Positions 1-7,372 of a stretch of DNA of 14,250 nucleotides are shown here, in pieces. The stretch is from JBGLNL01 sp964548045 (GTDB lineage Bacteria; Chloroflexota; Dehalococcoidia; SZUA-161; SpSt-899), in the NCBI GenBank assembly GCA_964548045.1, contig CAZJQZ010000056.1:1-14250 (forward strand), in the 5' to 3' direction. The translations under genes were made by a program, and so were the position numbers. The notes beneath the pieces are model-generated. The model had not been told where the DNA came from. It made no database searches and saw only the letters and a list, made by a program, of their open reading frames with translations. How positions within the stretch are numbered: the stretch's first letter is position 1; each line of letters starts with the position of its first letter.

Positions 1-3
1 AAA

Positions 4-29
4 AAGGGCAGTCGCGATGGACTGCCCTT
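4..29 (-). terminator. Rho-independent terminator of metK
   Basis: A perfect 10-bp stem (arms 4-13 and 20-29, AAGGGCAGTC with GACTGCCCTT) closes a 6-base loop. Read on the minus strand, the right-hand arm comes first and the hairpin is followed directly by five T. It lies about 30 bases past the metK stop codon, in the correct orientation to end its transcript. No plus-strand T tract follows, so termination from the other side is not supported. Confidence 0.85.
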
Positions 30-59
30 ACAACCTGTCACCTGAAAGCTGCCGACTAC

Positions 60-1268
60 TTACAAACCGGCTTCTTTCCTGAGGATATCAGCCTTATCCG
101 TTTTTTCCCACGGCAGGTCTACGTCAGTTCGCCCGAAGTGCCCGTATGCTGCGGTCTGCTTATAGATAGGGCGGCGCAAATTGAGGTGCTCGATAATAGC
201 GCCGGGACGGAAATCGAAGTGCTTGTCTATCAGTTGGTGAATCAATTCCTCATCCACTTTAGCAGTGCCAAAGGTTTCAGGTGAAACCGAAAGCGGGTGG
301 GCCACCCCGATAGAATAAGCCACCTGCAATTCAAGACGATCTGCCAGCCCGGCTGCCACTATGTTTTTAGCTACGTATCTGGCCATGTAGCAAGCAGTTC
401 GGTCTACCTTCGTCGGATCCTTACCGGAGAAGCACCCGCCACCGTGTCTGCCGATTCCACCATAAGTATCAACAATGATCTTGCGACCGGTGAGGCCGCA
501 ATCGCCCATCGGGCCTCCGGTGACAAATCTGCCGGTAGCATTGATGAAGTATTTGGTATCATTATCCAGAAGCTCGGCCGGCATCACCGGTTTTATAACA
601 TTCTCAAGTATTCTGCTCCTCAGGGTTTCGAGTTTAATGACAGAATCATGCTGAGATGCAATAACCACAGCCTGGACTCTCTTCGGTTTGCCGTACTCGT
701 ATTCCACGGTAACCTGTGATTTGCCATCGGGCCTGAGACAGGGTAGTGACTTATCTCTCCTCACTTTAGTAAGTTGCCGGGTAAGTTTGTGGGCCAAAGC
801 AATCGGCATGGGCATCAGTTCTGGGGTTTCATTACAGGCAAATCCCACCATCATTCCCTGGTCTCCAGCCCCCAGCATATCCTTTTCGCTCTCCTGTTCT
901 TTTGCCTTGACCTCCCATGACTTGTTCACTCCCATAGCTATATCAGAAGACTGTTCTTTCACAGAAGTGATAACGCCACAGGTTTCATAGTCAAATCCGT
1001 ATTTTGCCCGAGTATAACCAACTTCCTTGACAGTGTCGCGAACAATGGTAGGAATATCCACATAACAGCTCGTAGTGATTTCACCCATTACTACAACTAA
1101 ACCGGTATTTACCATTGTCTCACAGGCCACCCTGCCCATAGGGTCCTCAGCCATAATGGCATCCAGCACCGCGTCGGAAATCATGTCACAGAGCTTATCC
1201 GGATGGCCTTCGGTAACTGACTCAGAAGTCATCAGGGCTGATTTCATGTTCATAAACGTCAAACTCAT
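60..1268 (-). CDS. metK: S-adenosylmethionine synthetase
   Basis: MetK makes S-adenosylmethionine from methionine and ATP in the cytoplasm, usually as a tetramer. The 402-residue product is full length for the family. Visible signatures are GHPDK (residues 21-25, ATP-binding His), GAGDQG (133-138), GGPMGDCGLTGRK (251-263, P-loop-like) and the GGGCFSGKDPTKVDR block (276-290). The chosen ATG has an AAGGAGG Shine-Dalgarno about 12 bases upstream. Two further in-frame Met codons (residues 6 and 8) are possible starts, because the family core begins only at about residue 12. It is transcribed alone, towards the left edge, and ends at a strong intrinsic terminator. No SAM riboswitch is recognisable in the short leader. 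The link to the methyl-transfer genes across the gap is thematic only. Confidence 0.97.
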   Translation of the reverse strand: MSLTFMNMKSALMTSESVTEGHPDKLCDMISDAVLDAIMAEDPMGRVACETMVNTGLVVVMGEITTSCYVDIPTIVRDTVKEVGYTRAKYGFDYETCGVITSVKEQSSDIAMGVNKSWEVKAKEQESEKDMLGAGDQGMMVGFACNETPELMPMPIALAHKLTRQLTKVRRDKSLPCLRPDGKSQVTVEYEYGKPKRVQAVVIASQHDSVIKLETLRSRILENVIKPVMPAELLDNDTKYFINATGRFVTGGPMGDCGLTGRKIIVDTYGGIGRHGGGCFSGKDPTKVDRTACYMARYVAKNIVAAGLADRLELQVAYSIGVAHPLSVSPETFGTAKVDEELIHQLIDKHFDFRPGAIIEHLNLRRPIYKQTAAYGHFGRTDVDLPWEKTDKADILRKEAGL

Positions 1269-1325
1269 CTGTTTTTGTTTCCTCCTTGCAAATCTATTAC
1301 GTATTTGAAAAACCCTTACTCTTCT

Positions 1326-1355
1326 AGGTTACCGCAAGTATCAATGCCGGGTCAA
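1326..1355 (-). promoter_or_regulatory. Candidate sigma70 promoter of metK
   Basis: On the minus strand, TTGACC (1350-1355) and TAACCT (1326-1331) are separated by 18 bases. This would start a transcript near 1318 with a leader of about 50 bases before the metK ATG. The -35 matches 5 of 6 consensus bases, but the -10 is imperfect, so this is a plausible candidate only. The leader would be too short for a SAM-I riboswitch. Confidence 0.35.
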
Positions 1356-1401
1356 GGAAACTTCCCGGAAACCCAATCAATTGGTTAAACTGTTTGTAAG
1401 T

Positions 1402-1500
1402 CTATTCATCTTCCTCATCTCTGTGATTAGATTTAATGAGATAGATGATTAGAGACAACATAGCAATACCAACAAATACTGCTAAAAGGATTTCAATCAC
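1402..1500 (-). CDS. Small single-pass membrane protein (32 aa), unannotated type
   Basis: A 32-codon frame opens with GTG and reads MIEILLAVFVGIAMLS, then LIIYLIKSN, then a charged HRDEEDE tail. About 19 uninterrupted hydrophobic residues (3-22) form a good transmembrane helix, followed by one Lys, one Arg and five acidic residues. A G-rich stretch (GGGGGG, 5 bases before GTG) could serve as a weak Shine-Dalgarno. A perfect TATAAT -10 box lies about 80 bases upstream on the same strand. The ORF stops 133 bases before metK and reads the same way, so the two could be co-transcribed. No family is recognised. A chance hydrophobic frame is the alternative; the clean helix-plus-charged-tail layout and the upstream -10 box argue for a real microprotein. 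Confidence 0.4.
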   Translation of the reverse strand: MIEILLAVFVGIAMLSLIIYLIKSNHRDEEDE

Positions 1501-1578
1501 ATTTACCCCCCAAATGCCGCAACCTACAAATCACCAATGATTGATCAAACTGTATTTAGTGGCTGGATGTGCTATTAC

Positions 1579-1607
1579 ATTATACACCCTGTTTTCAAAA
1601 CAAAATG
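1579..1607 (-). promoter_or_regulatory. Candidate promoter upstream of the 32-aa ORF
   Basis: The minus strand has a perfect TATAAT at 1579-1584. The -35 region, roughly 1601-1607, is T-rich (ATTTTG-like) and poor. A start near 1572 would give a leader of about 70 bases before the small membrane ORF at 1500. The orientation fits that ORF and possibly metK. Confidence rests on the -10 box alone. Confidence 0.3.
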
Positions 1608-1693
1608 GCGTTCACTATTCTTGGTTCTGCTCAATTGTGGTCGAAGGGCCAAAAATGAATCCAAAATTACCTGCTACCCAAACCCGGCTATTT

Positions 1694-1722
1694 TTGACAA
1701 CCGCAATTCGATATTCTAAACT
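1694..1722 (+). promoter_or_regulatory. Sigma70-type promoter upstream of serA
   Basis: TTGACA (1694-1699) is a perfect -35 box. It is followed after exactly 17 bases by TAAACT (1717-1722), matching TATAAT at four positions. The predicted start is near 1729, about 280 bases before serA. No other plus-strand gene lies between, so it may drive the serA operon through a long leader that runs antisense to the decayed gene at 1716-1960. No T-box or known riboswitch core was seen in that leader. Confidence 0.5.
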
Positions 1723-1960
1723 GTTAGCGTATCAGTAAAATAGCGAAAAGGGGGGCATGCAACCACACGCTCCACATCGTAAACAACATCCGCACCGGAT
1801 TCAACCAGGGCTTGGTTAACCGGTTCCTGATAGCCCTGATTCCACTTTGATAAATCCAGTTCTCTCGGAGGTATTTCACCAAAGACCACATTTAGTTCGC
1901 ACGCTCATACAAATTCAATCCGGCGAAGGGATCAGCGGGATAAAGATGAGCAGTAAGTGT
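1716..1960 (-). pseudogene. Decayed fragment of an unidentified protein gene, frameshifted
   Basis: Two minus-strand frames join into one protein-like reading. The first (1960 down to about 1899) gives HLYPADPFAGLNLYERA. The second (about 1898 down to 1716) gives ELNVVFGEIPPRELDLSKWN, then QGYQEPVNQALVESGADVVY, then DVERVVACPPFRYF and a stop at 1716-1718. The shift lies at about 1896-1901, where restoring one lost base (GCGAA back to GCGGAA) would fuse them. The first frame is closed upstream by TGA at 1961-1963, and there is no start codon or ribosome-binding site. The composition (PP, W, Y and an ordered charged pattern) looks like former coding sequence rather than chance. The family is not recognised. 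It is probably the C-terminal remnant of a deleted gene, with serA now adjacent. Confidence 0.5.
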
Positions 1961-2010
1961 TCAGACGTCACCATGAAAGCAAAAGATTGATTTAAAAGGA
2001 GAGCACAATC

Positions 2011-3591
2011 ATGAAAATTCTGGTTAGTGATAAATTAGGCGAAGAAGGACTTAAGCTGTTACAGGAAGAGGCCGGAATTGATGTGGACGTCAAAACCGGA
2101 CTGAAACCGGAAGAGTTGAAAGCCATTATCGGCGAATACGATGCACTGGTAGTTCGCAGTGCCACGAAAGTAACTCCAGATATCCTCGATGCCGCCACCA
2201 ATCTGAAGGTCATCGGGCGAGCCGGTATAGGGGTAGACAACATAGATGTACCCTCCGCTACCAAACACGGCATAGTAGTGATGAATACCCCCGGCGGCAA
2301 TGTGGTGACTACCGCCGAACATGCCATCTCCATGATGATGGCGCTGAGCCGTAACATCCCTCAGGCAACGGCATCGCTGAAAGCCGGACGCTGGGACAAG
2401 AAGCTCTTGCAGGGGAAAGAGATTTTCAACAAAACACTCGGAGTCATAGGTTTCGGGAAGATCGGTTCGGTGGTGGCGCTTCGGGGGCGCGGCCTCAAAA
2501 TGAGAGTGATCGTTCATGACCCGATCGTCAATCCCGAAAAGATCGAACGACGGGGATTTAAAAGCGTATCTATGGAAGAACTGTTGCAGACATCCGATTA
2601 CATAACCATTCATGTTCCAAAAAACAAAAAGACCATCGGGCTTATCAACAAAGATGCCTTCGATCAGATGAAAGATGGGGTAATGGTCATCAATTGTGCG
2701 CGAGGTGGACTTATAAATGAGGCTGACCTGTGCGATGCGCTGCAATCCGGGAAGGTCGCCGGAGCAGCGCTGGACGTTTTTGAAACCGAACCACCCGGTG
2801 ATTCCCCTTTGCTCAAACTGGATAATGTAATCGCTACTCCCCATTTAGGAGCTTCAACTGCCGAGGCGCAGGCCAAAGTTTCTATTGAAGTAGCCAAGCA
2901 GATCATCGCGTTCGCAAAAAATAATACTATAGTCAACTCAGTGAACACTCCTACGGTTACCGGGGAGACTATGGCAAAGCTGGGGCCATACCTCATCATG
3001 GCTGATCGGATGGGATGTCTGCTGGGACAGATCATCGATGGACAACTCCAGCGAATAGGGGTCGAGTATACCGGTGATTACCATGATATGGATATGGAAC
3101 CGGTCACTACCGCCCTTTTAAATGGACTCCTAAGCCTGCTGGTTCCTGATGATGTCAATCCAGTCAACGCTCACGCTATTGCCCAGGAAATAGGGATAAG
3201 GATTACCGAAACATTCAGTTCCGAATCCGAGGATTATACGAATTTGATGACGGTAACTATAATTACGTCGAAAGGAATCACTACAGTCGCAGGCACAATT
3301 TTCGGTAAGAATTCTCCTCGAATAGTACGGGTCGATGATATCCCGCTGGAGATGGCACCAGATGGCCATTTCACTATCATACGCGAAGAAAATGTGCCCG
3401 GAACCTTTGGTATGATAGGGGGCATTCTTGGAGAAAATGCTATCAATATTGATCAGATGATTACCGGGCAAACGGAAAATATGAGCAGCGACGTTGTTTT
3501 CCTGAAAACAGAAGCCTCCTTACTCCCATCTGTTATCGAAAAATTGCGGGCTTTGTCAACCACTCAGTCAATTATTTCGCTGGAATTATGA
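2011..3591 (+). CDS. serA: D-3-phosphoglycerate dehydrogenase, long ACT-domain form
   Basis: SerA oxidises 3-phosphoglycerate to 3-phosphohydroxypyruvate with NAD+, the committed step of serine synthesis. The 526 residues match the long bacterial form. An N-terminal substrate-binding part includes GRAGIGVDNID (69-79). The Rossmann NAD-binding motif GVIGFGKIGS is at 144-153. The catalytic triad is Arg231 (NCARGG), Glu260 (DVFETEP) and His278 (TPHLGAS). An intervening ASB domain (about 315-445) and a C-terminal ACT domain (about 455-526, around IIREENVPGTFGMIGGI) follow; the ACT domain usually gives feedback control by serine. The ATG has AAAGGAG 9 bases upstream. It is the first gene of a plus-strand run leading into the corrinoid methyl-transfer genes, 40 bases apart from the next one. 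The product of this pathway, serine, is the main donor of one-carbon units to folate. Confidence 0.97.
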   Translation: MKILVSDKLGEEGLKLLQEEAGIDVDVKTGLKPEELKAIIGEYDALVVRSATKVTPDILDAATNLKVIGRAGIGVDNIDVPSATKHGIVVMNTPGGNVVTTAEHAISMMMALSRNIPQATASLKAGRWDKKLLQGKEIFNKTLGVIGFGKIGSVVALRGRGLKMRVIVHDPIVNPEKIERRGFKSVSMEELLQTSDYITIHVPKNKKTIGLINKDAFDQMKDGVMVINCARGGLINEADLCDALQSGKVAGAALDVFETEPPGDSPLLKLDNVIATPHLGASTAEAQAKVSIEVAKQIIAFAKNNTIVNSVNTPTVTGETMAKLGPYLIMADRMGCLLGQIIDGQLQRIGVEYTGDYHDMDMEPVTTALLNGLLSLLVPDDVNPVNAHAIAQEIGIRITETFSSESEDYTNLMTVTIITSKGITTVAGTIFGKNSPRIVRVDDIPLEMAPDGHFTIIREENVPGTFGMIGGILGENAINIDQMITGQTENMSSDVVFLKTEASLLPSVIEKLRALSTTQSIISLEL

Positions 3592-3631
3592 ATTTGTGAA
3601 TTGAATAGAGACTGTGGAGGAATCAGAAGTA

Positions 3632-4270
3632 ATGGCAGGCATAATGGAAAAGATAGCCAAATCGCTGATTGATGGTGAAGTGGAAACCGTCGGGAAACTG
3701 GTACAGGAGGCTCTGAATTCAGGAGCCTCGGCCGACGACGTAATGAATAAAGGGCTCTTCGGCGGAATGGACATGGTAAGTAAACTGTTCAAGTCACAGG
3801 ATATGTTCATCCCGGAAGTGCTGCTCTCCGCGAAGGCAATGCACGCTGGACTGGATGTGCTGAAACCCGTCCTCACGGAATCGAGCAAATCAGGAGTTGG
3901 TACCGTGGTGGTAGCCACAGTGGAAGGCGACCTGCATGACATCGGCAAGAACCTGGCAGGCATGATGCTGGAAGGCGCCGGGTTCAATGTAATCAATCTG
4001 GGAATCGATAAGAAAACACAGGAGATAGTCGATGCGGTAAAAGAGCACACCCCCCAGATTCTGGGACTTTCCGCGCTGCTGACTACCACCATGCCCCGTA
4101 TGCCCGAGGTTATCGATGCGCTCAAGGAAGCAGGACTCAGGGAACGAGTGAAAGTTCTTATCGGCGGGGCGCCGGTAAACCAGGAGTTCGCCGATGAGAT
4201 TGGGGCCGATGCCTATGCGCCAAATGCCGGCATCGGGGCGGACAAGGCCAAAGAACTGATCAAAGTTTAG
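3632..4270 (+). CDS. Methyltransferase cognate corrinoid protein (MtaC/MtbC/MtvC type)
   Basis: This is the methyl-carrying corrinoid subunit of a three-part methyltransferase system. The 212 residues contain an N-terminal helical cap (about 1-88, B12-binding 2 type) and a Rossmann B12-binding domain. The domain has the base-off motif DLHDIG at 100-105 (His102 is the expected lower cobalt ligand), GLSALLTTTM (145-154) and IGGAPV (177-182). The start is set at the ATG, 11 bases after GGAGG (3617-3621). A GTG 18 bases upstream is in frame but overlaps that Shine-Dalgarno. It lies 40 bases after serA. A reactivating RACE protein and a pterin methyltransferase that could methylate it lie downstream. 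The partner that would load or unload the methyl from a substrate is absent here, so the substrate cannot be told. Related proteins serve methanol, methylamine, glycine betaine or methoxy-aromatic systems. Confidence 0.93.
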   Translation: MAGIMEKIAKSLIDGEVETVGKLVQEALNSGASADDVMNKGLFGGMDMVSKLFKSQDMFIPEVLLSAKAMHAGLDVLKPVLTESSKSGVGTVVVATVEGDLHDIGKNLAGMMLEGAGFNVINLGIDKKTQEIVDAVKEHTPQILGLSALLTTTMPRMPEVIDALKEAGLRERVKVLIGGAPVNQEFADEIGADAYAPNAGIGADKAKELIKV

Positions 4271-4350
4271 GAACCTCTGAACAAATAGCGATCCTTCTTA
4301 AGTGGAGGAGGCTGAGATAATAGTTTTCGTCACGAGGAGCCACGAGTAAC

Positions 4351-4890
4351 ATGAAGCAGCAATTCATCATTTCTGCAGTGGGGCCTAATATCACCGGGAT
4401 TGTAGCACGCGTTTCCAAGGAAATCCATGCCTGCGGATGCAATTTTGAGGATTCCAGCATGACGGTGCTCGGGGACCATTTCTCATTGATGATCATGGTT
4501 ACCGGCGAAGGTGATAACAGCTTAACCGAAATTACAGCTTCCTGCGAACGTCTCCGCGAGAAAGGTGATCTCAGTATCGCCCTTTTCGCCATCGGTTTGC
4601 CGGACGATTTCCCGACTCAACCTTCCAAGCCCAATTATGAATTGCGGGTCAAGGGGGTTGATAGGATGGGCATCGTTTATCGGACTTCGCAACTGCTGGC
4701 GGCCCGCAACATTAACATTGTGGATATGCACACCAGCCTCGATACTTCAGCCGGCGATAACCAGCCTGTCTTTACTATGAAAACCCGTATTGCCGTTCCT
4801 GAGGATGTCAGCAGAGAAATTTTGCGCCAGGACCTGGAATCGATTGCCGAGGATTTAAATGATGTAATTTCCCTAATCAGACTTTCATAA
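4351..4890 (+). CDS. Double-ACT-domain protein, GcvR-like
   Basis: The 179 residues are two ACT domains in tandem (about 3-85 and 95-175) with no DNA-binding or catalytic domain. The N-terminus, QQFIISAVGPNITGIVARVS, and the second unit, ELRVKGVDRMGIVYRTSQLL, both show the typical ACT turn after the first strand (GPN, VDR). The layout is that of GcvR, the glycine-cleavage regulator that responds to glycine, and of uncharacterised relatives. A GAGGAG lies about 11 bases before the ATG. It sits inside the corrinoid gene run, 80 bases after the corrinoid protein and 30 before the RACE gene. An amino-acid sensor (serine or glycine) fits the serA and one-carbon context, but this role is inferred and the partner it would control is unknown. 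Confidence 0.8.
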   Translation: MKQQFIISAVGPNITGIVARVSKEIHACGCNFEDSSMTVLGDHFSLMIMVTGEGDNSLTEITASCERLREKGDLSIALFAIGLPDDFPTQPSKPNYELRVKGVDRMGIVYRTSQLLAARNINIVDMHTSLDTSAGDNQPVFTMKTRIAVPEDVSREILRQDLESIAEDLNDVISLIRLS

Positions 4891-4920
4891 CATGGAGTTA
4901 ACTGTTTTTAGAATACAGCA

Positions 4921-6624
4921 ATGGCAAAGATAACCATTCTTCCTTCGGGGGAGACGATTGAACTGGAGCCCGGCGAATCGGTGCGAGGCGGTCTGTACCG
5001 GATGGGCATTGAACTGGAGACACCGTGTAACGGCGAGGGGATCTGCGGCCAATGCGGGATCTGGGTAGAGAACCCCGGAAACGTGCCGGAAACACCACAT
5101 GAGAAAATCACCTCCGAACAGGCCGCTAAAGGTCTCCGGCTGGCATGCCGGTTGATACCAGAGATAGACCTCGTAATCCACGTCCCTCCTGAGATTACCA
5201 ACGACACCCGACGAATTCTGGCGGAAACAACTAACGAAGAGACATCAACTGATAATCACATTGAGCCGGGAGCCCGTGTTTTTCAAAAAGGTGGCATATA
5301 TTGGATTCAACACTATGGTGAACCGGAACCAAAAAAACTGGACACGTGGAGATGGGGTTTCTCGCCCAAAGGACTGGCCATCGATCTGGGAACCACCACA
5401 GTAGTGGTTACGCTTGTTTCTCTTATCACCGGAACTGAACTTGCCACGGCATCAATTCTCAATCCCCAGATTCATTTCGGACACGACGTGATGACCCGAA
5501 TCTACAAAGGTTCGACCCCCGAGGGGCTGGAGGAACTTGCCCGGTCAATTCGCAAAGGTGTTAATCGCCTGATCCATGACCTGTGCGCTGATTCCAGTTC
5601 AGACCCTATGGAAATCATCGATGTGGTCGTAGGCGGCAACACCACCATGCTCCAACTGGCGGCAAAGATCGATCCGGCGCCTCTGGGCAAGCTGCCATTC
5701 GCGACGGGAATCGATGGTGGCAAATGCTTTCCAGTTGAAGATTTTGGTCTTGAAGTGAACCCTGCCGCCCGTGTCTACGTACCACCGGTAGCCCATGCAT
5801 TTGTGGGATCGGATGTGGGCGCCGGGCTGTTGATGTGCAGTGACTTTTTCGATGGAAAAGGAACAACGCTTTTCATTGATGCCGGAACCAACGGTGAACT
5901 GGGGATCAGTGCCAACGGCAAATGGGTTGTCACTTCCACCGCAGCAGGACCTGCTTTTGAAGGGATGGGTATATCTTGTGGCATGCGGGCCGGTGTGGGG
6001 ACAGTCGAAGCAGTCTTCACCGCCAGTGATTCACTCCTGCTCGGTACAGTGGGGAACGCCCCTGCCAGGGGAATCTGCGGCAGCGGGATTATCGATCTGG
6101 TGGCTTGCCTGCTTCAATTCAAAGTGATAGAGAAATCCGGTCGAATGCGGCGACCTTCAAATATCAAAGGTATCCCGAAAAAAGTATCCGCCTGCATGAA
6201 AGAAATCGATGGGTTTGCCGCTTTCGAGTTGGCGGAAGGAGTCTATTTTACCCAGGAAGACGTACGCCAGGTACAACTGGCCAAAGGGGCCATCAGGGCT
6301 GCCATCGATCTTTTTCTGGCAGAAACAAATACATCTTCGGATTCCGTTCAAAGTGTTATCCTGGCCGGTGGTTTCGGCTATTCGCTTGAGCCAGATAACC
6401 TTGAAGCTATCGGGATGATCCCTCAGGGGATGTCAGAAAAGGTGCACTTCGCCGGGAACACCAGCAGACTTGGCTGCATCAGGCTTCTGGTGAACGCCTC
6501 GGAACGCCGATTCATCGAGGAAAAAATGAGCCGGGTAGAACACATTTCCCTTGCCGAGCGCCCGGAATTCATGGAGATGTACGTGGCAAACATGCGATTC
6601 CCGGAGCATTCAAACAATGCCTGA
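4921..6624 (+). CDS. RACE protein: ATP-dependent reductive activator of corrinoid proteins (2Fe-2S ferredoxin + ASKHA/DUF4445)
   Basis: This protein should rescue the corrinoid protein when its cobalt is accidentally oxidised to Co(II), using an Fe-S electron and ATP hydrolysis. The N-terminal ferredoxin-like domain carries Cys36, Cys42, Cys45 and Cys76 (C-x5-C-x2-C-x30-C), a plant-type 2Fe-2S pattern. After a short linker (about 90-145) comes an actin-like ATPase (DUF4445) with the phosphate-1 loop AIDLGTTT (153-160), VGGNTTM (237-243), phosphate-2 loop FIDAGTNGE (318-326), FEGMGISCGMRA (346-357), GICGSG (384-389) and LAGGFG (481-486). At 567 residues it is slightly shorter than many characterised RACE proteins (600 or more). 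No good Shine-Dalgarno is seen before the ATG, but this start is required for a complete ferredoxin domain. Its stop overlaps the next gene by 8 bases, implying translational coupling. Confidence 0.93.
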   Translation: MAKITILPSGETIELEPGESVRGGLYRMGIELETPCNGEGICGQCGIWVENPGNVPETPHEKITSEQAAKGLRLACRLIPEIDLVIHVPPEITNDTRRILAETTNEETSTDNHIEPGARVFQKGGIYWIQHYGEPEPKKLDTWRWGFSPKGLAIDLGTTTVVVTLVSLITGTELATASILNPQIHFGHDVMTRIYKGSTPEGLEELARSIRKGVNRLIHDLCADSSSDPMEIIDVVVGGNTTMLQLAAKIDPAPLGKLPFATGIDGGKCFPVEDFGLEVNPAARVYVPPVAHAFVGSDVGAGLLMCSDFFDGKGTTLFIDAGTNGELGISANGKWVVTSTAAGPAFEGMGISCGMRAGVGTVEAVFTASDSLLLGTVGNAPARGICGSGIIDLVACLLQFKVIEKSGRMRRPSNIKGIPKKVSACMKEIDGFAAFELAEGVYFTQEDVRQVQLAKGAIRAAIDLFLAETNTSSDSVQSVILAGGFGYSLEPDNLEAIGMIPQGMSEKVHFAGNTSRLGCIRLLVNASERRFIEEKMSRVEHISLAERPEFMEMYVANMRFPEHSNNA

Positions 6625-7342
6625 CCGGCCAACCAGAGATGCCCCTCGGGTGGTTATTGCCTGCCGCTCAATAAGGCCCGAATTGGAGTCATTGAAACCC
6701 GATGATCAGACAGTGGAAATTCGCTATCTAGATCAGGATATCCATCGGACACCGGAGCTTATGCCGGGCATCATTCAGGCGGAAATCGAAAGGGTAAAAG
6801 GATACGCATCACAGATAGTTCTAGGATATGGATTGTGCTCGAATGGTGTAGTCGGATTGATCGCCCCGGCGCAGGGACTGGTCATCCCCAGGGTGCATGA
6901 TTGCATCGCATTGCTTCTGGGTTCGCGCGCGGCCTACGAAAAAGCTTTTCGGGAAAGGCCCGGAACCTACTACTTGACCCCTGCATGGATACAGGCGAAA
7001 AAAGACCCTATCGGTTATATGGAAAATGAGTATGTGCCCAAACTCGGGAGGAAAATTGCTGAGTGGGGGCTCAAAGAAGAACTGAAGCATTATACCCACA
7101 TCGTCCTGATTGACACTGAAGTCGCAGATGTGGTTCCATTAAGGGAAAGAGCTCTTAAAAATGCCCGGTTTTTGGAAAAGGAATTCGACGAAGTTACCGG
7201 CACAAAGGAATATTTTTCGAAGATACTCTTCGGGCCGCATAACGATGAAGATTTCGTAATCCTGCAATCGGGCGAGAAGGTTGCACAGAAAGCCTTTTTA
7301 CATCTGAAGAGGCAGGAATCAAGTGAGAATGACAGACAATAG
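6617..7342 (+). CDS. DUF1638 protein of a corrinoid methyltransferase cluster
   Basis: The 241 residues match the DUF1638 type: the core GYGLCSNGVVGL (70-81), IPRVHDCIALLLGSRAAY (90-107) and GTYYLTPAW (116-124). Cys16, Cys74, His94 and Cys96 are candidates for metal or corrinoid contacts, though their role is not established. No signal peptide or membrane segment is visible, so it should be cytoplasmic. The ATG overlaps the RACE stop (ATGCCTGA), with GGAG 11 bases upstream; an in-frame ATG at 6551 lies inside the RACE gene and would add 22 unrelated residues. DUF1638 genes are repeatedly found beside corrinoid proteins and MttB-type methyltransferases. The biochemical role is unknown to me. 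The context suggests service to the neighbouring corrinoid protein. Confidence 0.85.
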   Translation: MPDRPTRDAPRVVIACRSIRPELESLKPDDQTVEIRYLDQDIHRTPELMPGIIQAEIERVKGYASQIVLGYGLCSNGVVGLIAPAQGLVIPRVHDCIALLLGSRAAYEKAFRERPGTYYLTPAWIQAKKDPIGYMENEYVPKLGRKIAEWGLKEELKHYTHIVLIDTEVADVVPLRERALKNARFLEKEFDEVTGTKEYFSKILFGPHNDEDFVILQSGEKVAQKAFLHLKRQESSENDRQ

Positions 7343-7372
7343 TTAATTCTTGGTATCGCGGAAGGAGAAAAC

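Noticed and set aside
1269..1400. SAM riboswitch in the metK leader
   Set aside because: No SAM-I core or pseudoknot-type pattern was recognised, and the predicted leader of about 50 bases is too short for SAM-I.
1537..1738. Two overlapping plus-strand ORFs of 60-65 codons
   Set aside because: No ribosome-binding site, no protein-like composition, and they overlap promoter-like sequences on both strands.
1729..2010. T-box or serine/glycine riboswitch before serA
   Set aside because: No T-box antiterminator core (GGTGG...CCGCG type) and no glycine-riboswitch pattern is visible. Much of the region is explained as antisense of a decayed gene.
2059..2844. Long minus-strand ORF opposite serA (261 codons)
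   Set aside because: It is the antisense of a well-supported serA, and its translation shows no family features.
3614..3631. GTG start for the corrinoid protein, 18 bases upstream
   Set aside because: The GTG overlaps the GGAGG that is well placed for the ATG at 3632.
4302..4349. 15-codon GTG-started frame ending one base before the double-ACT ATG
   Set aside because: Too short, no separate ribosome-binding site and no amino-acid bias expected of an attenuator leader peptide.
6551..6616. Earlier in-frame start for the DUF1638 gene
   Set aside because: It lies inside the RACE gene and adds a stretch unlike the family. The ATG at 6617 has GGAG upstream and a typical stop-start overlap.
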